A stretch of DNA of 63,937 bases from Candidatus Rifleibacteriota bacterium (GTDB lineage: Bacteria; Muiribacteriota; Ozemobacteria; Ozemobacterales; Ozemobacteraceae), in contig JADFYG010000035.1 in the NCBI GenBank assembly GCA_015233155.1, positions 1 through 63,937 of the forward strand, read 5' to 3'. Below are positions 57,101-63,937 of this stretch, in pieces. The first letter of the stretch is position 1, and each line of letters begins with the position of its first letter. Position numbers and translations under genes: made by a program. A model generated the notes under the pieces. The model searched no databases, had not been told where the DNA came from, and saw nothing but the letters and a program-made list of their open reading frames with translations.

Positions 57101-59851
57101 ACACGGCCAGCTGCTTTCGCTCTCGTGACCTGCGAACGTGATGACATTCTCGATGCGCGCGTAATTGCGGTCGACGGCCGCCACGCGTCATTCGAAACCA
57201 AGATTACTCCTGATTTTCGTCCCAACGTGTATCTTAACGTAACAGTACCAGGCGGGCGCACAGGTTTTCCGGTTTATAAGAGCCAGGTTGACGCGAATAT
57301 GCCATCAGTCTTCTATGCCGTTGGAAAAATACGTGTGGAAGACCGCGTTTCAACTCTGAAGATAGGTATATCACCCGAAGAAAACAAGCTCATTTCGCGC
57401 CCCGGCGAAACCCGTAAACTTACATTCGTCGTTGCCGACGGAGAAGGAAAGCCGATCGACGCCGAAATGGCCGTATGCGTCGTCGATGAGGCCATTCTGT
57501 CGCTCACCGGATATGTCACTCCCATTCTCATCGGTCTGGCCAATTTTGAGCTGCCACTATCGGTATTCTCCGGAGATCTGCGCCTGTCACTCGTTTCGCA
57601 GGAATTGTACAAGCTATTCGCGACAAAGGCGTTGACTGGCGGCGACATGGGAACCGGCAATCTAGCATCCGATCTGGCCCTGCGCAAGGATTTCCGCCCC
57701 GTCGCTTATTGGAATCCGGCGCTGAGACCCGGCGCGGACGGCAAGGCGACTGTCGAATTCACTCTTCCGGATTCGACGACGGCTTATCGTGTCTACGTCG
57801 TGGCCCTGGACAAATTCAGTACCTTCTGCTCAACTGAGCGCCAGATGATAGTGACAAAGGAATTTTACCTGCAGCCCGGACTTCCGCGCTTCCTAACGGC
57901 CGGAGATGCGGCAATCTTCCCGGTCGCGCTTAACAACAAAACTGATAAACCGGGCACGGCTGTATGCAAAATAGAAGAAGCCAAAAACGTCACTGTGAAA
58001 TTCGAGAAAGAGTCCGAAGCCAAGGTCGAACCCATGACGACCGGCGTGTTGAAATGCCTGCTCTCGGCCGATAACGGTGCCGGAGAAGGCTCTCTCACGT
58101 TCAGTGGCCGTTTTGAGGGAGCAACTCCCAAAGAACGTTTTGCTGACGCGATCCAGCTGCCGCTTTCAATCAAACCACGATATCTTCCAGCGCATCGTGC
58201 CATTTTCGGTAGTTTCAGCGGCTCCAGCGATCTGACTTTCGCATTCCCGGAAGGAGTTGCATCGCTTTCAGCAACAGAACGGGCTTCAGTGATGTCAGTA
58301 AGACTTGGGGTATCCACAACGGAGTGGAACCGCATTGCCCCGGGGCTACGTTATCTGCTGCATTATCCTTATGGCTGTGTCGAGCAGACCAGCTCGGGAA
58401 TCATCCCTCTCGCCGGGCTCCGCAAGCTTGTCACACAGGGTATGATTCCTGGTATCACGATAGAACAGGTGGACGGGTTCATCAAGCCGGGTATCGCCCG
58501 CCTGCTCAGTATGCAGACCGGTTCCGGCGGCTTCTCTTACTGGCCTGGTGAGCGGCACGTGAACTGGTGGGGCACTTTATATGCGGTGTTTGCACTTTCC
58601 ATGGCCAAAGAGGCTGGTTGTGAAGTACCGGAAAAGCGACTTGAAGAGTCGACAAAGTATCTGCATGAGCGTCTGTTCGGAGACAAAAAAAAGGAACCGG
58701 AGTTTGGCGACTGGGGCGAATACGGTTTTTACTCGCTCACGGCAGTCGATCTGGCTCTCAATGATAAGTTGACCAAAGACGAACTTGGCGTGCTTTGGGG
58801 AGATTACGACAAACGCCCTGCCGAAGCGCAAGCGTTTCTGCTCTGGGCAGATTCTCTCGTAAACCTTCATTCGATAGACAAACAAAAGGAAATGATGAAG
58901 AAAATCAAGCCATCTATGAAGCCGAACTGGATGAGTTGGCACTATTCGTCAGACCGGGAAATGGCGGCAGCATTGTTCGCTACAATGCAGATAGACCCGT
59001 CATCAGCGAAAGCCGATGAGTTTGCGGGGAATCTCATTCGGACGCTTCGAAACGATGGCGCCTGGCATTCGACAGCAGACACAGGCTGGTGTTTGTATGC
59101 GCTCGGCGCCTATTACGCGAAGAAGAGCGTCTCCACGGGTGGCGACTTCCCGGTTACCATCACCCAGGCAGGGAAACCTCCCGTCACGGTCACGATCGGA
59201 AAAACGGGCTCTGAGACAGAGCTTGACGCAGAAGCCTTCCTGAAGGAGCCCAAGATCACGCTTTCAGTGCCAAAGAAAAACCTGGCTCATTACACACTTT
59301 CGATTACCTATCCAGAGCCGGCACTACGCACTGAAGACCGTGAACACGGGTTTTCGGTCGAAAAACGTATCGAAAATCTTAACGGAACGAATGAAATACG
59401 TGTCGGAGACCTTGTTAAAGTCACTGTCGAGTTCGAGGACCGCGAACACATCAACGGCGAATGGGGACACCGCTTCGATTTCCTGGCTCTTGAAGATCCT
59501 CTGCCTGCAGGCCTCATGGCTGTGAATACCGCACTCAAGAACGAGCGAACCCCTGTGCAACACTCAGAGGAAGGCGAAGAGACCACTGCGGATAACGACG
59601 GCGAGGAATGGTATACGGATTGGGAGGACGGTTGCTACGCGTTCCGTCCCGACCATTTCGAGATGCATGAAGATCGCGTCCTGGCTTTCAAGGATGATCT
59701 GTGGAGCGGCCGATTCCGTTTCACGTATTTTGCCCGGGCCATCTGTGAAGGCGACTTCCGCTTGCGCCCCACACGCCTGTCATGCATGTATGACCCGGAA
59801 GTATTCGGATTGACTGCTGCTGACCGCGTTAAGATCCTGCCGGCAAAATAA
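54119..59851 (+). CDS. Bacterial alpha-2-macroglobulin with thioester
   Basis: This very large exported protein of 1910 residues has a signal peptide (residues 1-30, ending GTLFA). The MG domains include the MG2-type GVYRPGETVYWKAAVRIY (near residue 551) and the A2M region LPDSTTAYRVYVVALD. The thioester motif YGCVEQTSS is intact, with Cys1420, followed by the alpha-alpha thioester domain and a C-terminal receptor-like beta domain. Bacterial members trap foreign proteases in the periplasm and protect the cell wall. An acidic Ser/Asn/Asp-rich insert (about 635-686) interrupts the middle of the protein. GGGAGG lies six bases before the ATG. A DUF421 gene and pbpC follow, the classic pairing with PBP1C. 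Cleavage looks like signal peptidase I rather than lipoprotein processing. Confidence 0.93.
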   Translation: MFGARQTRVVCRGIIIAVLLAVSGTLFAADILSVTPRFNQPGQEQPFDWRLLLHFSHPVSQTAVAHDITCKMDGKSSELVILNATDTDSGIAANPLPNERSRFVVTPKLPCTKIASGEIIIPAHFAAIDGALLEASKHVSFQVFPSIEVEAVKGYYTSEKNRGVSFTIPRKCDVTDLRDHVRIMPPAGPIDISTEVEGDKILVTAKARLETGKRYRLMITGGTIGKDDQVVKKSLIPFIGVGPNSELRFETGRSVLERVGRQYLPVAVMNVTQIRAVVTKLPAIFAPEFASLGLFAKNDARHGRNMKIQASDKEEELILAAGLGADEELAHSASRLSILKELSESAEGKASDLGRFLGPIASSSEAFINQPVPDKYIPFSLPLNFRPFPEKGGLSLVKLSDAGRNTDHNASSGETLRLFQVTDLGITYRMSEKSLLLWVTSLETGKPLPDVSVMIVDRQDHRLLAGRTDKDGLLMLKDGNSFKALLPGSEAPRLGDAPLVVQNAIMAVVSNDDDAAFIELRTNRFRPHGITQKVAHLAEGNTRNGHVFTERGVYRPGETVYWKAAVRIYRDHQVRAPGSDEVSIEIKSPREDVIYSGHATLNDFGTCSGSLKLKDFAPLGQYTLTVRLKEKQKDTASSTVPTPASSSSNTPGSNSNSNGKDENKSDEDTDSQANTSDSDSDNNSSTKGELLTQTGFQVQKFEPPRHFVKIASVAKTRDDTSIIGRKNTQDYLETTIQGLYYTGGAVKNANIRWTAHQVPINADVEGFDGRIFGAEGEDRVLIESGEGMLDDKGALTLHLPLDNTQMNGLYGIEIGAVVLDVDGRPAAGVETYKPKPKYRVGISRLPNSILQGDNFSLSVIVVDDKGVKAATGTIRLEIQRKQYFYSQKRDSYGNIFYRWESGWLKSLSNERVLKDGAAIFDLAFADSGDFRLQAVYETPDGEFSSRVNLDVGYVYEEEGNENSESKQRSDREITMVTSRDVAAVGSSVKSEFSLTRPAAFALVTCERDDILDARVIAVDGRHASFETKITPDFRPNVYLNVTVPGGRTGFPVYKSQVDANMPSVFYAVGKIRVEDRVSTLKIGISPEENKLISRPGETRKLTFVVADGEGKPIDAEMAVCVVDEAILSLTGYVTPILIGLANFELPLSVFSGDLRLSLVSQELYKLFATKALTGGDMGTGNLASDLALRKDFRPVAYWNPALRPGADGKATVEFTLPDSTTAYRVYVVALDKFSTFCSTERQMIVTKEFYLQPGLPRFLTAGDAAIFPVALNNKTDKPGTAVCKIEEAKNVTVKFEKESEAKVEPMTTGVLKCLLSADNGAGEGSLTFSGRFEGATPKERFADAIQLPLSIKPRYLPAHRAIFGSFSGSSDLTFAFPEGVASLSATERASVMSVRLGVSTTEWNRIAPGLRYLLHYPYGCVEQTSSGIIPLAGLRKLVTQGMIPGITIEQVDGFIKPGIARLLSMQTGSGGFSYWPGERHVNWWGTLYAVFALSMAKEAGCEVPEKRLEESTKYLHERLFGDKKKEPEFGDWGEYGFYSLTAVDLALNDKLTKDELGVLWGDYDKRPAEAQAFLLWADSLVNLHSIDKQKEMMKKIKPSMKPNWMSWHYSSDREMAAALFATMQIDPSSAKADEFAGNLIRTLRNDGAWHSTADTGWCLYALGAYYAKKSVSTGGDFPVTITQAGKPPVTVTIGKTGSETELDAEAFLKEPKITLSVPKKNLAHYTLSITYPEPALRTEDREHGFSVEKRIENLNGTNEIRVGDLVKVTVEFEDREHINGEWGHRFDFLALEDPLPAGLMAVNTALKNERTPVQHSEEGEETTADNDGEEWYTDWEDGCYAFRPDHFEMHEDRVLAFKDDLWSGRFRFTYFARAICEGDFRLRPTRLSCMYDPEVFGLTAADRVKILPAK

Positions 59852-59877
59852 GATCGTTCTGCAGCAATGCTGAGTTC

Positions 59878-59913
59878 CGCCGCCAGACGTGACCGAACGA
59901 CTGGCGGCGTTTT
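59878..59913 (+). terminator. Terminator-like hairpin after the alpha-2-macroglobulin gene
   Basis: CGCCGCCAG (59878-59886) pairs with CTGGCGGCG (59901-59909), followed by TTTT. It probably reduces, but need not stop, transcription into the DUF421 and pbpC genes. Confidence 0.75.
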
Positions 59914-59955
59914 CCTTATAAGGCGTGAACCATTGATTTGAAAGGGCTTTTTGAT

Positions 59956-60471
59956 ATGATGACTCTGGGTGTCCCTTGGTGGGAAATGGTTTTACGTGCT
60001 GTCTTCGTTTATTTCTTCCTTCTTTTTCTTCTGCGAATGACAGGAAAACGACAAATCGGACAACTCGCTCCTTTCGACCTGGTACTGTTACTCGTGCTGT
60101 CAAATGCGGTGCAGAACTCTATGAACGCAGGAGAAAACTCCCTGTTGGGAGGCATTATTTCCGCGACCACTCTTATAAGCGTAAATTATGCAGTCGGACT
60201 GGCAACATATCGCAGTAAAAGACTGGAAGCCTGGATCGAAGGACATCCGGAGGTGCTCATACACAACGGCAAATTAAATGAAAATATAATGGGAATGGCA
60301 AAACTGACTCATCATGAGTTGCACGCCGCTCTCAGACAGGCCGGATGTTCCACAATTGAGGAAGTTCACTCGGCAATTCTGGAAAACAACGGCACCATCA
60401 GTGTTTTGTGCCGCAAGGGAAAAACGCTTCAGGATTCCCCTCCACATGGAGAAAACCCTAGCCATTCATGA
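59956..60471 (+). CDS. DUF421 (YetF-type) membrane protein
   Basis: This protein of 171 residues has three N-terminal membrane helices (VLRAVFVYFFLLFLLRMTGK, then DLVLLLVLSNAVQNSM, then ISATTLISVNYAVGLA) and the YetF cytoplasmic domain with GHPEVLIHNGKLNENIM. The motif GKRQIGQLAPFDLV is diagnostic for the family. The function of the family is unknown, with hints of roles in spore or envelope physiology. The ATG at 59956 has AAAGGG nine bases upstream. It sits between the macroglobulin gene and pbpC and overlaps pbpC by four bases, so it is translated together with the wall enzyme. Confidence 0.9.
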   Translation: MMTLGVPWWEMVLRAVFVYFFLLFLLRMTGKRQIGQLAPFDLVLLLVLSNAVQNSMNAGENSLLGGIISATTLISVNYAVGLATYRSKRLEAWIEGHPEVLIHNGKLNENIMGMAKLTHHELHAALRQAGCSTIEEVHSAILENNGTISVLCRKGKTLQDSPPHGENPSHS

Positions 60472-62984
60472 ATCCCCTTTGTGAAACGTCGCACCAAACG
60501 TTGGTGGATCCGGCAGCTCCGCCCTCACCCAAAATGTCGATTTTGCGTAAATGGGCTGCTCGCGCCATCGCCTGCACGGTAATCCTCCTCGGACTGATAT
60601 TTTTCGCCGGGGGGCCGATCCTCGATCATATGGTGCCGAATATGGCCGAACGGGTGCGAGCCGCGTTAAATGAAGGAGGCGCTTTATTAGACCGTGAGGG
60701 AAGGCTTCTTCGCTTGTTTCCTGATCCTGCGGGAAACTTCCGACTGACACGCCCGACAAAGCGTTTCCCGCGTCTGTTGCGTGCAGCCATGCTGATCGCT
60801 GAAGACAGACGTTTCTTCCGACACGGCGGCTTTGATCCCCTGGCAATTGCGCGGGCTGCATGGCAGAACCTGACTCATAGACGTGTTATCTCCGGAGCCA
60901 GCACGATCACGCAACAACTCATTCGCCTTGTGCGGCCACGACCCCGAACCCTCTTAACCAAATGTTCCGAACTCATACTTGCGGCCGCGCTCGAGCGCCG
61001 TATGTCGAAAACGGAGATATTGACGGCATATCTCAACCTCGCGCCGACGGGGGCCAATTTGCGTGGCGCCGCCCTTGCGTCGCTATTATGGTTCGGCAAG
61101 GATATGCGCCGTCTCTCGCCCGCTGAAGCGGCAGTAATCGCGGCGTTTCCGCAGTCCCCGACGCGTCTGGATCCGCGTTGGCATAAAGGTCGAAAGCGGC
61201 TTATGGAACGACGCGATCGCATTCTTCGCGCAATGCGGGAATACAGGGTTATAACTGATGCGCAACTGCGTCTCGGTCTTGAACAGCCTCTTCCGACGAA
61301 ACTTCGCCCACTCTCATGGCGAGCGATGCACTTCGTCGAATGGTGTATAAAACAGGATGGCCCGCCCATAGGAGAGCGCGTCACAGCACTGGATCTAGGG
61401 GTCCAGGGAATACTCGAACGAGCGGTTCGAGCTCATCGGATAAGACTTTCACAGAGCGGAGCGACGCAGGTATGCGGAGTTGTCGCCGACGCGCGCACCC
61501 TTGAGGTGCTTGCAATGATGGGTTCCATTCATTATGGCCCTGTGGCCGGCGGCTTTATAAACGGCTGTGAACGACGACGCTCGGGCGGATCAATACTTAA
61601 ACCGTTTTTGTATGCACTTGCCCTCGAACATGGCTTCACGGCGGCATCGAGCATTCCGGACACGAAACAGCATTTTCGCACTCCTCAGGGCGATTATCTA
61701 CCGGAAAATGCGGATCGGCGGGCATATGGACCAGTGACTCTGCGCAGCGGCCTGGGCAATTCACTCAACATAGCCGCCGTAAAGCTGCTGAATGCGCTCG
61801 GCATACGCGAATTCAGTGAATTGCTTGTGAGTGAGGGCATTCTGGCAAGTAGTACGGAGGCAATAGAAACTTATGGTCTCGGAATGGCAATCGGAAATCC
61901 TGAAGTAAGAATGGTCGATCTCGTTGCCGGTTACGGCTCATTTGCCCACGGCGGTCAACGCGTCCATTTGCGTACAACTCCGGGGCCGCTCATCACCGGT
62001 CAGCGGCTGTTTTCGGCTGAAACGGCTTTTATAATTCTGGACATTCTTTCCGACCCTTCGGCGCGAATGCTTACATTCGGTAATCCACGCTTTTTTCAAT
62101 TTTCACGGCCGACCGCTTTCAAAACCGGCTCCAGCACGAATTATCGCGACGCATGGCTGATCGCCGTCACACGCGAACACATAATCGCTCTTTGGGCCGG
62201 TAATTTCGATGGTCGGCCCACATTCGGTCTTTCCGGGGCTGTAGCTTGCGGACCAATTCTTCACGACCTTCTCGGAGAATTGGAAGCCGGCGACGACGGC
62301 GCGTGGTATGCCCGGCCGGCCAACGTGGTCGTCGCGACGGTGTGCGGCATTTCCGGCGGGAAGCCGACTCCATTCTGCCCGGTAATTTCACACGAACTTT
62401 TCGTCCGAGGCACGGAGGATCTTCCACTCTGCGCTTTTCACACACGCCCCGGCGCCACGCACGAACTGCCACCGGAATATGCCGACTGGATAGAGCGACG
62501 TCGGGAACGACATATTCCGGATCCGTTCGCCCTGACCGGAGGTTTGTATCCGATCAATCCGCTTGAAGCCGGTGAACTGCCCAGATTGTCACCAGGTATC
62601 AACATTCTTCCGGCATCGGGTTCAGCAATCGCATCAGCATCGCCTGAAGCACCCGTGACAAACACTCCATCAGAGGCCACTGGCACAATATTAATTCGAA
62701 GCAGAGCCGACACGAATGATTTCAGGTCGGCTGGTCGTATTTCGATAGTGAGCCCACATACAAATGACAGGTTTGTCATGATTCCAGGCGACGAAAATCT
62801 GACGATCCTGCGTGCTGTTCCGACAGAACCGGTCCCTGAGTTAATCTGGCTGATCGATGGCGTCGAATTTGCACGCACTCCGCCGCCATACACGGCAGTC
62901 TGGAAACTCCGGCGAGGGCGGCACATCATCGGCTGCATCGGCCCCGGTGAAGAATCCGCTCAGATAACCATCGATGTCGAATGA
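60468..62984 (+). CDS. pbpC: Penicillin-binding protein 1C (glycosyltransferase/transpeptidase)
   Basis: This class A cell-wall synthase of 838 residues has one N-terminal membrane anchor (about 30-50). The GT51 glycosyltransferase has AEDRRFFRHGGFDPLAI (catalytic Glu112), SGASTITQQLIRL and KTEILTAYLNLAP. The transpeptidase has SGGSILKPFLYALA (Ser375 in SxxK), NSLN and FKTGSS (KTG), all intact. The C-terminus (about 745-838) is the BiPBP_C domain typical of PBP1C. Its ATG overlaps the DUF421 stop (ATGA), and its own stop overlaps the next gene (ATGA). With the macroglobulin upstream it forms the known wall repair and protease trap pair. Confidence 0.95.
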   Translation: MNPLCETSHQTLVDPAAPPSPKMSILRKWAARAIACTVILLGLIFFAGGPILDHMVPNMAERVRAALNEGGALLDREGRLLRLFPDPAGNFRLTRPTKRFPRLLRAAMLIAEDRRFFRHGGFDPLAIARAAWQNLTHRRVISGASTITQQLIRLVRPRPRTLLTKCSELILAAALERRMSKTEILTAYLNLAPTGANLRGAALASLLWFGKDMRRLSPAEAAVIAAFPQSPTRLDPRWHKGRKRLMERRDRILRAMREYRVITDAQLRLGLEQPLPTKLRPLSWRAMHFVEWCIKQDGPPIGERVTALDLGVQGILERAVRAHRIRLSQSGATQVCGVVADARTLEVLAMMGSIHYGPVAGGFINGCERRRSGGSILKPFLYALALEHGFTAASSIPDTKQHFRTPQGDYLPENADRRAYGPVTLRSGLGNSLNIAAVKLLNALGIREFSELLVSEGILASSTEAIETYGLGMAIGNPEVRMVDLVAGYGSFAHGGQRVHLRTTPGPLITGQRLFSAETAFIILDILSDPSARMLTFGNPRFFQFSRPTAFKTGSSTNYRDAWLIAVTREHIIALWAGNFDGRPTFGLSGAVACGPILHDLLGELEAGDDGAWYARPANVVVATVCGISGGKPTPFCPVISHELFVRGTEDLPLCAFHTRPGATHELPPEYADWIERRRERHIPDPFALTGGLYPINPLEAGELPRLSPGINILPASGSAIASASPEAPVTNTPSEATGTILIRSRADTNDFRSAGRISIVSPHTNDRFVMIPGDENLTILRAVPTEPVPELIWLIDGVEFARTPPPYTAVWKLRRGRHIIGCIGPGEESAQITIDVE

Positions 62985-63937
62985 ACGTTAAATTTTCAAA
63001 AACTCTGGTTTTGCCGCTGATTCTGAGCATACTGCCTTTATTGGTTCTTTTGCGCGAGGTGAAAACCAGTCATGTCAGATCTGCGCGAGAGGATGAAGCG
63101 ACCTGGCTAAGTTCAACAGCACCCACTGTCAGAATTCTAAAGGAGGCATCAGCTCCGGAGTTCTGGGCAAGGACCATTTCTCATCGCGTCAAGATACGTG
63201 TCGAACGCCGCTTGAGGCATGCATTTCCAACCGGCATTTTCCGCGGAGGCGCCGCGACCATCACAACCATGATCCTGGAAGCCGTCGGCAAGCGTTCGAT
63301 TCGCGGCCTTCCTCCGCCTCGCATCTGGGCAGTAGCTTTTCCCGAAGGCGTGGCAAGTGCAATTGTCGAGCCTTGTACCGGCGCAGGAATTGAAACCAGC
63401 AAGCGTGCTCTGATTGCCCCACTCTTACAGCAAACCGTCCGATCTCTCGCCGGTTTGCCCTCTGACATAATGGGCCAGAGGTGGGAAAACAATCTTCAGG
63501 TACTTTTCGGTTCAGCCATCAGTGGCACTTTTTTTCGAAGTGGCATGCGTGAAACGCCGTTTCAGGCCGTCTTCGATAGCTCCGACGGCCTGATTGTATG
63601 GAACGTCTTGCGCCTGAAATCGCAAGTAGTAGGAGCATATCTGATTTTTCTACCAATACCTCCCGAACGGCCTGCCCTCTACCTGAATACAATTCTGAAA
63701 AACTGGAAGGATTCACGCAAAACACCGGTATTTCTCCCGCTTCCAGTCAGCCCTGGCGCTGCCCGCGGCAGGGTTATGACCCTGCCGGGATTTCCTGATC
63801 CAGCGGCACAAAGTGTCATAGACGAAGTTCAGGCACGCATACAAATGAATATATCGCGCTCGCTTGCCGAGGCGGCGGGAGGCATACGTATTCCGTCTTA
63901 TCTCGCGGGACGAATGATTACCTCACGTGGTTGGAGT
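62981..63937 (+). CDS. Membrane-anchored or exported hypothetical protein, cut by the window end
   Basis: At least 319 residues are open to the right edge. A hydrophobic N-terminus (SKTLVLPLILSILPLLVLL) acts as signal or anchor. It is followed by a soluble region with GIFRGGAATITTMILE, PPPRIWAVAFPEGVASAIVE and VGAYLIFLPIPPERP, which could be an extracytoplasmic sensor. I do not recognise the family, and the deciding C-terminal part lies outside. The ATG overlaps the pbpC stop (ATGA), so it belongs to the same operon. Confidence 0.75.
   Translation, partial: MNVKFSKTLVLPLILSILPLLVLLREVKTSHVRSAREDEATWLSSTAPTVRILKEASAPEFWARTISHRVKIRVERRLRHAFPTGIFRGGAATITTMILEAVGKRSIRGLPPPRIWAVAFPEGVASAIVEPCTGAGIETSKRALIAPLLQQTVRSLAGLPSDIMGQRWENNLQVLFGSAISGTFFRSGMRETPFQAVFDSSDGLIVWNVLRLKSQVVGAYLIFLPIPPERPALYLNTILKNWKDSRKTPVFLPLPVSPGAARGRVMTLPGFPDPAAQSVIDEVQARIQMNISRSLAEAAGGIRIPSYLAGRMITSRGWS

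Overview
The window is about 64 kb of bacterial chromosome, densely coded on both strands. A TonB-dependent receptor, many Sec signal peptides, an alpha-2-macroglobulin and a class A penicillin-binding protein point to a cell with an outer membrane. A tungsten-type aldehyde:ferredoxin oxidoreductase and an ATPase of the 2-hydroxyacyl-CoA dehydratase activator family suggest anaerobic metabolism. Sequence alone does not let me name the lineage. The mixture would fit an uncultivated anaerobic Gram-negative group or a Desulfobacterota-like bacterium. I see no rRNA, tRNA, CRISPR array, transposase or prophage.

Layout. 0-9.2 kb: a sensory island with two sensor kinases, a receiver-kinase, a TonB receptor and a periplasmic binding protein. 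9.3-16.9 kb: a minus-strand operon of a SulP transporter with a nucleotide-binding tail, a giant activase-type ATPase and a FemAB/GNAT transferase, headed by a good sigma70-like promoter. 17-22 kb: CstA, a metallo-hydrolase and RecQ. 22-27 kb: a secreted TPR protein with six 30-residue repeats, a phospholipase-C-like exported protein, interspersed repeats and a promoter-to-terminator segment without a reading frame that can fold (candidate RNA). 27-37 kb: a proline peptidase, an SNM1-like nuclease, a Tim44/zinc-ribbon/TerB membrane protein, a glycine-zipper exported protein and a UvrD-type helicase-nuclease.

37-48.4 kb: a plus-strand run beginning with an HD hydrolase, then polyferredoxin, aldehyde:ferredoxin oxidoreductase, a ThiS-ThiF fusion and a MoaD/ThiS carrier. 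The last four form one redox and cofactor-sulfuration unit. A GT39-TPR glycosyltransferase overlaps the carrier gene. Next come a hybrid kinase joined in frame to an export signal and an extracytoplasmic domain, and a geranylgeranyl-reductase-like flavoprotein.

48.7-54 kb: a secreted rhodanese, a C11 (clostripain) protease, a HEAT-like protein, a mini gene made of the two ends of RsgA, and an ImmA/IrrE peptidase that has lost its DNA-binding end. 54-63.9 kb: a cell-envelope defence and repair operon (alpha-2-macroglobulin, DUF421 membrane protein, PBP1C, then an anchored protein cut by the window edge) behind a good promoter. The most unusual items are the kinase/secreted-domain fusion with its T7 slippage site, the candidate structured RNA at 26.5-26.9 kb, the RsgA remnant, and the 30-residue repeat protein.
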